Shown here: positions 1-6,553 of the stretch, piece after piece | Layout: each line of letters starts with the position of its first letter | Position numbering within the stretch: position 1 is the first letter of the stretch | NCBI GenBank assembly: GCA_002440145.1 | Contig: DJRS01000007.1 | Span: 2,395 to 10,628, forward strand | DNA: 8,234 nt | Source of the DNA: Verrucomicrobia bacterium UBA6354 | Lineage (GTDB): Bacteria; Verrucomicrobiota; Kiritimatiellia; RFP12; UBA1067 | Direction: 5' to 3' | Program-made: the position numbers and the translations under genes | The notes under the pieces: generated by a model | Databases searched by the model: none | Told to the model about the DNA's origin: nothing | Seen by the model: the letters and a program-made list of their open reading frames with translations, nothing else

Positions 1-27
1 TACATTCTCTACATTTTCTACATTCTC
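1..27. repeat. 9-bp tandem repeat, three copies
   Basis: Three head-to-tail copies of TACATTYTC: TACATTCTC (1-9), TACATTTTC (10-18) and TACATTCTC (19-27). A truncated fourth start, TACA, is followed by CGGTT. The array touches the window edge, so more copies may lie upstream. It is AT-richer than its surroundings and lies in the non-coding DNA before icd. A related degenerate array occurs at 7145-7162. The function is unknown; it could be a protein-binding array, a slippage-prone repeat or part of a dispersed intergenic element. Confidence 0.75.
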
Positions 28-161
28 TACACGGTTAAATTACCCCCTGCCATTGGGTTGGGGGCGGGGCGTGCGAAGCAAGCGGCGGAACGTCAGTGGA
101 GCCTTTGTCGCCCCTCGGAGTTTCTTCCGCAATTCTATTTCCCCACAAACGCGCCGATTTT

Positions 162-170
162 TGATATAAT
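162..170 (+). promoter_or_regulatory. Extended -10 promoter of icd, predicted leaderless
   Basis: A perfect TATAAT hexamer (165-170) is preceded by TG plus one base (162-164), the extended -10 form. I see no TTGACA-like -35 box at 16-18 bp spacing; that stretch reads like CCCCACA. The hexamer ends seven bases before the icd ATG at 178, so transcription would start at about 177-178, on or next to the start codon. The mRNA would therefore have essentially no 5' leader. The promoter at 7530 has the same geometry. Confidence 0.7.
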
Positions 171-177
171 GTAGGGC

Positions 178-1401
178 ATGAGCGAAAAGATATCTTTGAA
201 GGATGGGAAACTTGCCGTTCCCATGAATCCGGTCATTCCGTACATCGAGGGCGACGGAATCGGTCCCGATATTACGCGTGCGGCGCAGTTGGTGCTCAAC
301 GCCGCCGTCGGGAAAGCCTATGGGGGCGAACGGGCGATCGCCTGGAAGGAAGTCCTTGCCGGCGAGAAGGCGTTCAAGCTGACGGGCGAGTGGCTGCCGG
401 TGGAGACGCTGGAGGCGTGCCGCGACTACATGGTGTCCATCAAAGGCCCGTTGACGACTCCCGTCGGCGGCGGCATACGGTCCATCAACGTCGCCATGCG
501 CCAGGAGTTGGATCTGTACGTGTGCCTGCGTCCGGTGCGGTACTTCAAGGGGGTGCCTTCGCCGGTGAAGCGTCCGGAATTGACGGACATGGTGATCTTT
601 CGCGAGAACACGGAGGATATCTACGCGGGCATCGAGTGGATGGACGGGACGCCCGAGGTCGAGAAGGTGAAGCGTTTCCTGCTGGACGAGATGGGTGTGA
701 CGAAGATCCGTTTTCCCGAAACCTCGTCCATCGGCATCAAGCCGGTGTCGCGGGAAGGGACCGAGCGCCTTGTGCGCGCGGCGCTCGACTATGCGATCGC
801 CAACGACCGCAAGTCGGTGACGCTGGTGCACAAAGGGAACATCCAGAAGTTCACGGAGGGGGCGTTCCGCGACTGGGGGTATGCGCTGGCCACGCGCGAA
901 TATGGCGCGGAGCTGATCGACAAGGGGCCGTGGCGCAGCTTCAGGAATCCGAAAACCGGGCGCGAAATCATCGTGAAGGACTGCATTTGCGATGCGTTTC
1001 TGCAGCAGATTCTGACGCGTCCGGCGGAGTACGACGTGATCGCGACGCTCAACCTGAACGGCGACTACGTGTCGGACGCGCTCGCGGCCACGGTGGGCGG
1101 CATCGGCATCGCGCCGGGCGCGAACATCAACTACCAGACGGGTGTGGCGGTGTTCGAAGCGACGCACGGCACCGCGCCGAAGTATGCGGGCATGGACAAG
1201 GTGAACCCGGGGTCGCTGATCCTTTCTGGCGAAATGATGCTGCGGCACATGGGCTGGAACGAGGCGGCGGATTTCGTCATCGCGGCCATGGACAAGGTCA
1301 TCGCCGCGAAGACGGTCACGTACGATTTCGCGCGCCAGATGGAAGGCGCGAAGGAAGTGAAATGTTCCGAATTCGCCGCGGCGCTCGCCGGCGCCATGTA
1401 A
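178..1401 (+). CDS. icd: NADP-dependent isocitrate dehydrogenase
   Basis: The 407-residue product converts isocitrate to 2-oxoglutarate and CO2 with reduction of NADP+ in the cytosolic TCA cycle. It follows the Escherichia coli Icd (416 residues) closely end to end. By that alignment the substrate residues are Ser102, Asn104, Arg108, Arg118 and Arg142; the catalytic pair is Tyr149 and Lys219; the Mg/Mn ligands are Asp272, Asp296 and Asp300. The NADP-selecting set Lys335, Tyr336, Tyr382 and Arg386 is intact, so NADP rather than NAD use is expected. Ser102 corresponds to the AceK phosphorylation serine, but no aceK is visible here. There is a two-residue insertion around 318-322, before the VFEATHGTAPK motif. 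The ATG at 178 keeps the conserved N-terminal strand; its upstream GTAGGGC is too close to be a good ribosome binding site, which fits leaderless translation. It is probably monocistronic, because the next gene has its own promoter. Confidence 0.97.
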   Translation: MSEKISLKDGKLAVPMNPVIPYIEGDGIGPDITRAAQLVLNAAVGKAYGGERAIAWKEVLAGEKAFKLTGEWLPVETLEACRDYMVSIKGPLTTPVGGGIRSINVAMRQELDLYVCLRPVRYFKGVPSPVKRPELTDMVIFRENTEDIYAGIEWMDGTPEVEKVKRFLLDEMGVTKIRFPETSSIGIKPVSREGTERLVRAALDYAIANDRKSVTLVHKGNIQKFTEGAFRDWGYALATREYGAELIDKGPWRSFRNPKTGREIIVKDCICDAFLQQILTRPAEYDVIATLNLNGDYVSDALAATVGGIGIAPGANINYQTGVAVFEATHGTAPKYAGMDKVNPGSLILSGEMMLRHMGWNEAADFVIAAMDKVIAAKTVTYDFARQMEGAKEVKCSEFAAALAGAM

Positions 1402-1415
1402 ATGCGCGAGGGCTC

Positions 1416-1444
1416 TTGCCAAATCGGCGCGAAAATCGTATAAT
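1416..1444 (+). promoter_or_regulatory. Sigma70-type promoter of the repeat protein-DUF1015-DUF2062-metY operon
   Basis: TTGCCA (1416-1421) and a perfect TATAAT (1439-1444) are separated by exactly 17 bp. The start point should be near 1451, giving a leader of about 30 nt before the ATG at 1482. The site begins only 14 bases after the icd stop codon, and I see no convincing terminator between, so some icd read-through is possible. Confidence 0.85.
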
Positions 1445-1466
1445 GTTGTCCAGTACGAGTAAAGTC

Positions 1467-1474
1467 AGAGAGGA
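1467..1474 (+). promoter_or_regulatory. Ribosome binding site of the repeat protein gene
   Basis: The purine run AGAGAGGA contains AGGA at 1471-1474, seven bases before the ATG at 1482. It selects this start over the in-frame ATG at 1443, which overlaps the -10 box and could not be carried on a transcript from this promoter. Confidence 0.75.
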
Positions 1475-1481
1475 ACAAAAG

Positions 1482-2060
1482 ATGAACAAGTTGCTTACAG
1501 GTCTCTTTGCGGCCGTGTTGTCCGGCGCCGTCTGCGCGAAGGATGCGACGCTTGCGGAGAATGACGTCCGCGATCAGGAGGCGGCGGAATCGGAAAGTCC
1601 GCGCCCGCAGGAAGCCGCGTGGCCGCTTTTCTTTGCGTTGGGCGACATGCCCGAGACGCCGGATCTCATCGGTCTGCGCCTTACGGTTCCGTTCTCGACG
1701 AAGCAAGAGAGCGTCACGGGGCTTGATCTGGGCCTTTGGGGGAAATCCCGCTATTTTGAAGGCATCCAAATCAACATCTTGCGCAGCGACGTGAAGGACG
1801 AGCTTTCGGGCGTGCAAATCGGGTGCTACAACTCGGCGGCCCAGGCGGACGCGTTCGGATTGCAGGTCGGGCTTTGGAACGAGGCCGGACGGCTCAACGG
1901 CGTGCAGTGCGGTCTGGTCAACGCGGTGGGCGAGATGTGCGGCGTTCAGATCGGACTCATCAACCGAGCGGAAGAATTGCAAGGCTTCCAGCTGGGCGCC
2001 ATCAATGTGATCCGCGATGCGGAAGTCCGCTTCTTCCCCTTCGTCAACGTCGGCTTCTGA
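1482..2060 (+). CDS. Secreted GVQIG-type surface-repeat protein (LA_2272-like)
   Basis: This 192-residue exported protein has no known enzymatic role. Residues 1-19 look like a signal peptide (MNKLL, a hydrophobic core, then VCA before Lys20). Residues 20-46 form an acidic, probably disordered linker. From about 79 to 175 there are seven consecutive units of 14-16 residues built on G-hydrophobic-Q-hydrophobic-G-x-x-N: starts at about 79, 94 (GIQINIL), 110 (GVQIGCYN), 126 (GLQVGLWN), 140 (GVQCGLVN), 154 (GVQIGLIN) and 168 (GFQLGAIN). The pattern matches what I know as LA_2272-type surface repeats, first named in Leptospira. The chain ends in FFPFVNVGF, with the terminal Phe typical of outer-membrane beta proteins. 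Surface or outer-membrane location is inferred. It is the first gene of its operon, with a good promoter and ribosome binding site, and lies 6 bp before the DUF1015 gene. Confidence 0.8.
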   Translation: MNKLLTGLFAAVLSGAVCAKDATLAENDVRDQEAAESESPRPQEAAWPLFFALGDMPETPDLIGLRLTVPFSTKQESVTGLDLGLWGKSRYFEGIQINILRSDVKDELSGVQIGCYNSAAQADAFGLQVGLWNEAGRLNGVQCGLVNAVGEMCGVQIGLINRAEELQGFQLGAINVIRDAEVRFFPFVNVGF

Positions 2061-2066
2061 TCGCGT

Positions 2067-3266
2067 ATGACCATCCGTCCTTTTGCGGCCGTACGGCCGA
2101 ACGTCCAGGATGCCGCGCGGGTCGCGGCCGTTCCCTATGATGTGGTGGGCACGGCGGAGGCGCGTGCCCTCGCGAAGGACAACCCGAAGAGCTTCCTGCA
2201 CGTTTCGCGCCCGGAGATAGACTTGCCGGACGGGACGGATCCCTCGTCGCCCGCGGCCTATGCGCAGGCGCGCAAGGCGTTTGACGCGCTTCGCGCGAAC
2301 GGGACGCTCGTGCAGGACGCGGAGCCGGAGTTCTACGTGTACCGCCAGTCGGTCGGGTCGCATGCGCAGACGGGAATCGTCGCGACCTTCGACACGAAGG
2401 AGTACCTCGCGGGCGTCATCAAGCAGCACGAGAAAACGCGCAAAGACAAAGAGGACGACCGTACGCGGCACATCGAGATTCTCGGTGCGCATACGGGACC
2501 GGCGTTTCTGGCCTATCGCGACGACCGCGCGATCGACGAACTTGTGGATTTGGCCTGCCACGAGGCGCCCCTCTACGATTTCGTGGCGGAAGACGGCGTG
2601 CGTCATACGGTCTGGGAGTTCGCGCCGGCGGCGAGCTGCCGGGCGGACGAACTGCAAGAGCTTTTCGCGCGCATTCCGGTCGCCTACATCGCCGACGGGC
2701 ACCATCGGAGCGCCGCGGCGGCGCGCTATGCCCAAGAGCACGATTTCGAGGGCGAAAGCCGCTGGTTCCCGGCGGTGATATTCCCGGCGAGCCAGTTGCG
2801 GATACTGCCCTACAACCGCCTGCTGCGCGATCTGAACGGGCTTTCGCCCTACGAGTTCCTCTCCCGGGTCAGCGAGAACTTCGCGATCGGGACGGGCGAA
2901 GGGGCGCGGTCCTGCCGGATGTATCTGGGCGGGAAGTGGACCACGCTTTCCTGGGACATCCCGCCGAACGCCAGCCCCGTCGAGGCTCTGGACGCCAGTT
3001 ATCTGCAAGAGAATCTTCTGGCTCCGGTCTTGGGGATCGGCGATCCGCGCACGGACAGGCGCATCGCGTTCGTGGGCGGCGTTCGCGGCGACAAAGCGCT
3101 CGAGGCGGCGGTGGACTCCGGCCGTGCGGCGCTGGCGTTCGCGATGGAGCCGGTGACGATGGACGAAGTCATGGCGATAGCGGACGCCGGCGGGATCATG
3201 CCGCCCAAGTCGACCTGGTTCGAACCTAAATTGCGCTCCGGGCTTTTCATCCATACGGTTTCGTGA
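2067..3266 (+). CDS. DUF1015 family protein
   Basis: The 399-residue predicted cytosolic protein is of near-usual family length and has the DUF1015 hallmarks in order: IRPFAAVRP at 3-11, VPYDVV at 22-27, FLHVSRPEIDLP at 43-54, KQHEKTRKDKEDDR at 119-132, IADGHHR at 208-214, and a C-terminal MPPKSTWFEPKLRSG at 378-392. The His- and Asp-rich IADGHHR segment looks like an active or metal-binding site, but the biochemical function is unknown to me. The ATG at 2067 puts the conserved IRPF block at the N-terminus. No Shine-Dalgarno is visible, and the upstream stop is only 6 bp away, so translation probably follows re-initiation after the repeat protein. Its last 4 bases overlap the next gene (GTGA). 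Confidence 0.9.
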   Translation: MTIRPFAAVRPNVQDAARVAAVPYDVVGTAEARALAKDNPKSFLHVSRPEIDLPDGTDPSSPAAYAQARKAFDALRANGTLVQDAEPEFYVYRQSVGSHAQTGIVATFDTKEYLAGVIKQHEKTRKDKEDDRTRHIEILGAHTGPAFLAYRDDRAIDELVDLACHEAPLYDFVAEDGVRHTVWEFAPAASCRADELQELFARIPVAYIADGHHRSAAAARYAQEHDFEGESRWFPAVIFPASQLRILPYNRLLRDLNGLSPYEFLSRVSENFAIGTGEGARSCRMYLGGKWTTLSWDIPPNASPVEALDASYLQENLLAPVLGIGDPRTDRRIAFVGGVRGDKALEAAVDSGRAALAFAMEPVTMDEVMAIADAGGIMPPKSTWFEPKLRSGLFIHTVS

Positions 3267-3787
3267 ACGCTCCGCGCGCATATCTTCGCGACCTGAAGAA
3301 CAAAATAGTCGGCGAGACGCTCCCCCCGGAGCGCGTCGCCGCGGGATGGGCGCTGGGCATGTTCATCGGGTGCTTCATCCCCTTCGGCATGCAGCTGGTG
3401 GTGTCCATCCCGCTTGCCGTGATGCTCCGGATTTCGCGCATTGGCGCGACCGTCGGGACGCTGGTCACGAATCCAGTGACGATTTTCTTCATCTATCCGG
3501 TGCAAATCTGGGTCGGGAGCCGCCTTGTCGGACATCCTTTCACCTGGGAATACCTGCGCACGGACGTCGTGGGGCGGCTTTGCGAGGCGACGGTTTGGAG
3601 CCTGGACGGGTGGCGTGTCCTCGCGGGGCTTGGCGGACGCGTATTGGGCGGTTTTTTCGCGGGCGGCTTTTTGCTGGCCCTTGTCTTGACGCCAATCACG
3701 TACTTCGCGGTGAAAAGAATTGTTCTGGAAGCGCGGCGTTTCCATGTGGCGCGGTTGGAGAAAGAAGAACGACAGGATGAAAATTGA
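3263..3787 (+). CDS. DUF2062 small integral membrane protein
   Basis: This 174-residue inner-membrane protein has the DUF2062 pattern. A basic N-terminus with PPERVAAGWALGMFIGCFIPFGMQ (21-44) leads into a first hydrophobic hairpin of about 28-56. This is followed by GTLVTNPVTIFFIYPVQIW (65-83), with the conserved Asn-Pro. After an amphipathic stretch, a Gly-rich final membrane segment spans about 122-150, and a charged cytosolic tail ends in KEERQDEN. The function is unknown; the family is often found near envelope or glycan genes. The start is GTG within GTGA, overlapping the DUF1015 stop by 4 bases. There is no recognizable ribosome binding site, so translational coupling is likely. Its end overlaps metY by 11 bases. 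Confidence 0.85.
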   Translation: MNAPRAYLRDLKNKIVGETLPPERVAAGWALGMFIGCFIPFGMQLVVSIPLAVMLRISRIGATVGTLVTNPVTIFFIYPVQIWVGSRLVGHPFTWEYLRTDVVGRLCEATVWSLDGWRVLAGLGGRVLGGFFAGGFLLALVLTPITYFAVKRIVLEARRFHVARLEKEERQDEN

Positions 3788-5051
3788 CACATTGTGCGTG
3801 CAGGGCGGCTGGTCGCCCGCCTGCGGCGAGCCGCGGCAGCTCCCGATCTGCCAGTCGACGACGTTCAAGTACGATACGACGCGGCACATGGCCGACCTTT
3901 TCGACTTGAAGGCGCCCGGCTATTTCTATACGCGCCTGGCGAATCCGACGAACGATGCGGTCGCGCAGAAAATCGCCGCGCTGGAGGGCGGCGTCGCGGC
4001 GATCCTGACGAGTTCGGGGCAGGCCGCCAACACGTTCGCCGTCATGAATCTGTGCGGCGCGGGCGACCATGTCGTCTGCTCGACGCAGATTTACGGCGGG
4101 ACTTTCAACGCCTTCAACGTGTCGCTTCGCAAACTGGGCATCGACTTTACGTTCGTGGACCCCAATGCGGACGCAAAAACCATCCAGGCCGCCTTCCGTC
4201 CCGAGACGAAGTGCGTTTTCGGCGAAACGGTCGCCAATCCCTCGGGCGCCATTCTGGATATCGCCAAGTTCGCCAAGATCGCGCACCGGAACGGCGTGCC
4301 GTTGATCGTGGACAACACGTTTCCGACGCCCGTTCTGTGCCGTCCGTTCCGGTTTGGCTGCGACATCGTGACGCACGCCACGACGAAATACATGGACGGC
4401 CACGCCAGCCAGGTGGGCGGGTGCATCGTCGATTCCGGCAATTTCGACTGGACGGCGCACGCGGACAAGTTTCCCGGGCTGGTCGAGCCGGACGCCTCCT
4501 ACCACGGTTTGAGCTATGCGAAAGCTTTCGGCAAGCGCGCGTACGTGACGAAGTGCACGGCGCATCTCATGCGCGATTTCGGGGCGGTGCCTTCGCCGTT
4601 CAATTCGTATCTCTTGAATCTGGGGCTGGAATCCCTCCACGTGCGCATCCGCCGCCATGCGGAAAGCGCGCTCAAGGTGGCCCAATGGCTCAAAAGCCAG
4701 AAGAAGGTGGCGTGGGTCAACTTCGCCGGCCTCCCGGACAGCCCCTACCGCAAGTTGATGAAGAAGCAGTTTGACGGCCCTTCGCCTTGCGGCGTGATGA
4801 CTTTCGGGATCAAGGGAGGGCGCGCGGCATCCGTCAAATTCATGGACAGCCTCAAGCTCATCGGCATCGTGACGCATGTCGCCGACGCCTGGAGCTGCGT
4901 CCTGCACCCGGCTTCGCATACGCACCGCCAATTGTCGGACGAACAGCTCAAGGCCGCGGGGATTCCGCCGGATCTTATCCGCCTTTCGATCGGGCTGGAG
5001 GATCCCGGCGACTTGATTGCGGATCTGGAGCAGGCGCTTAAAAAGGTGTGA
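3777..5051 (+). CDS. metY: O-acetylhomoserine sulfhydrylase (Cys/Met metabolism PLP enzyme)
   Basis: The 424-residue cytosolic enzyme makes homocysteine from O-acetylhomoserine and sulfide, a direct sulfhydrylation route to methionine. Family landmarks are YTRLANPT (51-58), SSGQAA (79-84), the PLP-stacking Tyr106 in QIYGGT, Asp179 in VDNTF, the Schiff-base Lys204 in ATTKYMDGH, HPASHTHRQL (377-386) and RLSIGLED (402-409). Length and the MKIDTLCVQGG start favour the O-acetylhomoserine sulfhydrylase branch over cystathionine gamma-synthase or beta-lyase (about 380-400 residues), but substrate choice is not proven by sequence alone. The ATG at 3777 is chosen because homologs begin near this TLCVQGG. 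An upstream in-frame extension to 3720 lies inside the DUF2062 gene and adds non-conserved residues. Only weak purine stretches precede it. No SAM or T-box leader is visible; transcription is probably from 1416. Confidence 0.9.
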   Translation: MKIDTLCVQGGWSPACGEPRQLPICQSTTFKYDTTRHMADLFDLKAPGYFYTRLANPTNDAVAQKIAALEGGVAAILTSSGQAANTFAVMNLCGAGDHVVCSTQIYGGTFNAFNVSLRKLGIDFTFVDPNADAKTIQAAFRPETKCVFGETVANPSGAILDIAKFAKIAHRNGVPLIVDNTFPTPVLCRPFRFGCDIVTHATTKYMDGHASQVGGCIVDSGNFDWTAHADKFPGLVEPDASYHGLSYAKAFGKRAYVTKCTAHLMRDFGAVPSPFNSYLLNLGLESLHVRIRRHAESALKVAQWLKSQKKVAWVNFAGLPDSPYRKLMKKQFDGPSPCGVMTFGIKGGRAASVKFMDSLKLIGIVTHVADAWSCVLHPASHTHRQLSDEQLKAAGIPPDLIRLSIGLEDPGDLIADLEQALKKV

Positions 5052-5078
5052 AAGAAGCCCTTGGGCGGAATTTTTTCA
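5049..5078 (+). terminator. Possible terminator overlapping the metY stop codon
   Basis: Starting at the stop codon, TGAAAGAA (5049-5056) can pair with TTTTTTCA (5071-5078), including one G-U pair. GCC/GGC stacks inside around a CTTG loop, and GGAA is bulged. Six T residues lie at 5071-5076. The GC-rich core is short and the U-run is partly inside the stem, so this is a weak candidate. Confidence 0.3.
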
Positions 5079-5086
5079 GCATGACC

Positions 5087-5116
5087 TTGAAAAGTGCAGT
5101 CCAAATTTGGTATAAT
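5087..5116 (+). promoter_or_regulatory. Strong promoter of secY-gtrA
   Basis: TTGAAA (5087-5092) and TATAAT (5111-5116) are separated by 18 bp. The -10 is also of extended form, TGG immediately upstream (5108-5110). The start point is expected near 5123, giving a leader of about 27 nt before the secY ATG. This separates secY transcription from metY. Confidence 0.87.
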
Positions 5117-5131
5117 TATTGAAAAGTTTCT

Positions 5132-5140
5132 AAAGGAGAG
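5132..5140 (+). promoter_or_regulatory. Ribosome binding site of secY
   Basis: AAAGGAGAG is the strongest Shine-Dalgarno-like sequence in the window. Its AGGAG (5134-5138) lies 11 bases before the ATG at 5150. The alternative in-frame ATG at 5156 would be 17 bases away, so 5150 is preferred. Confidence 0.8.
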
Positions 5141-5149
5141 AATAGCAAC

Positions 5150-6553
5150 ATGTCGATGGCAAAAGGTTTTTCAAACGCATTTCGCATTCCGGAACTGCGC
5201 AAGAAAATATTGATAACGCTCGGGCTCGTGTTCGTGTGCCGCTTGGTGTCCCAGATACCGACGCCGGGCGTGGACTGGACGGTGCTCAACGAGATCATCT
5301 CCAATTTCAAGGAAAGCTCCCAAGGCGGGCTTTTGGACTGGTTCGAGGTCTTCACGGGCGGCGCGCTCGGCCAGTGCGCGATTGGCTTCCTCTCCATTTG
5401 GCCGTACATTTCGGCACAGATCGTCATCCAGCTTTTGTCGTCGGTCATCCCCGCGCTGGAGAAAATGAAGAAGGATGGCGAGACGGGGCGGCAGCAGCTC
5501 GCGCAAATCACGCGCTATTTGACGATAGTTCTCTGCGTGGTCCAGGCTTGGGGCATCGCGACGGCGCTTTCGCATCCCGCCGCGCTCGGCATCGCGCTTC
5601 CGGAAGGGCAGTCGATTGTCGTCAATCCGGGGTTGGGCTTCAATTTGATGACGGTCGTCGGCATGACGACGGCGTCTCTTTTCGTGATGTGGATTGCGGA
5701 CCAGATTACGACGTTCGGCATCGGCAACGGGGCCTCTCTCATCATCATGATCAACATCACGTCGCGTCTGCCCTCGGCGCTCTTCGCCGCGTGGGAACGC
5801 TACTTCGGCGTGAATGGCGCGGCCGGCACGGCGCAGGCGGGCTATGCGGAACTGGTCATCCTCGTCATCTTCTTCCTGCTTGTCGTGATGGGCACGGTCA
5901 TGTTGACGCAGGGCGTGCGCAAGGTGACGATCCACTCCACGCGCCGTTCGGTGGTCGGCGGCAACAGCTACGGCATGCAGCAGACGTTCATGCCCCTGCG
6001 CGTCAACTATACGGGCGTCATGCCGATCATCTTCGCCCAGCCGCTGATCCAGATCCCGTCCGCGATCATCATGAAGTTTACGAATTCGGCCGATACAGGC
6101 TTCCGCGGTGCGCTCTACCGTTTCGCGCACGAGCTTTCCGAAATGACGGCGCTTCACCTGTGCGTCTACGCCGGGCTTATCCTTTTCTTCACGTTCTTCT
6201 GGGTCGCCACGCAGTTCAATGCGGTTGACATTTCCGAGAATCTGAAGAAGGACGGCAGCTACGTGCCGGGCATCCGTCCGGGGCGCGCCACGGCGGAGTA
6301 TCTGGACTCGCTCATGACGAAGATAACGTTGATCGGCGGCGTGGGATTGCTGGTTGTCGCGCTGATCCCGATGTTGCTGATGGGCGGCTTGAACATTCCG
6401 TGGGCGATCGCGAGTTTCTTTGGCGGCACGTCGCTTCTCATCATCGTGGGCGTCGCGCTGGATACGCTGCGCATCATGGAATCCCATCTTCTGGTGCGCA
6501 AGTACGAGGGCTTCTTGAGCCATGGTTCGTTGCGCGGCCGCGGCGGCGTCTGA
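5150..6553 (+). CDS. secY: Preprotein translocase subunit SecY
   Basis: The 467-residue protein is the channel-forming subunit of the SecYEG translocon, which exports unfolded proteins across, and inserts proteins into, the inner membrane. Ten membrane segments can be placed at about 19-36, 78-99, 121-141, 165-183, 187-205, 232-253, 284-303, 336-356, 391-410 and 414-437. The plug region is near 61-75 and is followed by SIWPYISAQIVIQLL (82-96), where Trp84 stands where Met is usual. The long cytosolic loop 255-283 (GVRKVTIHSTRR) and the loop at 357-390 with YVPGIRPG carry the ribosome/SecA contacts; Arg376 matches the functionally important Arg357 of E. coli SecY. Length is slightly above the usual 430-445 residues, partly from longer periplasmic loops around 142-164 and 206-231. 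It has its own promoter and lies after metY, not in a ribosomal protein operon. Confidence 0.97.
   Translation: MSMAKGFSNAFRIPELRKKILITLGLVFVCRLVSQIPTPGVDWTVLNEIISNFKESSQGGLLDWFEVFTGGALGQCAIGFLSIWPYISAQIVIQLLSSVIPALEKMKKDGETGRQQLAQITRYLTIVLCVVQAWGIATALSHPAALGIALPEGQSIVVNPGLGFNLMTVVGMTTASLFVMWIADQITTFGIGNGASLIIMINITSRLPSALFAAWERYFGVNGAAGTAQAGYAELVILVIFFLLVVMGTVMLTQGVRKVTIHSTRRSVVGGNSYGMQQTFMPLRVNYTGVMPIIFAQPLIQIPSAIIMKFTNSADTGFRGALYRFAHELSEMTALHLCVYAGLILFFTFFWVATQFNAVDISENLKKDGSYVPGIRPGRATAEYLDSLMTKITLIGGVGLLVVALIPMLLMGGLNIPWAIASFFGGTSLLIIVGVALDTLRIMESHLLVRKYEGFLSHGSLRGRGGV

Noticed and set aside
40..1422. 460-codon open frame on the - strand opposite icd
   Set aside because: It is the shadow of a high-GC gene: the product is Arg/His-rich with no recognizable domain, and the + strand icd matches a known family over its whole length.
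390..2060. Long + frame that joins a reading across icd to the repeat protein
   Set aside because: The part before 1482 is an out-of-frame reading of icd. The promoter at 1416-1444 and ribosome binding site at 1467-1474 define the true start at 1482.
1131..3281. 716-codon open frame on the - strand
   Set aside because: Antisense to the repeat protein and DUF1015 genes, with biased Arg/Ala composition and no motif. It is a codon-bias artefact.
3720..3776. Upstream TTG extension of metY
   Set aside because: It lies within the DUF2062 gene and adds residues not seen at the start of O-acetylhomoserine sulfhydrylases. The ATG at 3777 begins right before the conserved TLCVQGG.
3784..3789. TTGACA hexamer at the start of metY
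   Set aside because: It lies within the coding sequence, and no -10 box is found 16-18 bp downstream.
6400..6552. N-terminal extension of the GtrA-like frame into secY
   Set aside because: The extension reads secY out of frame. The ATG at 6553 in the TGATG overlap gives the normal GtrA length and start.
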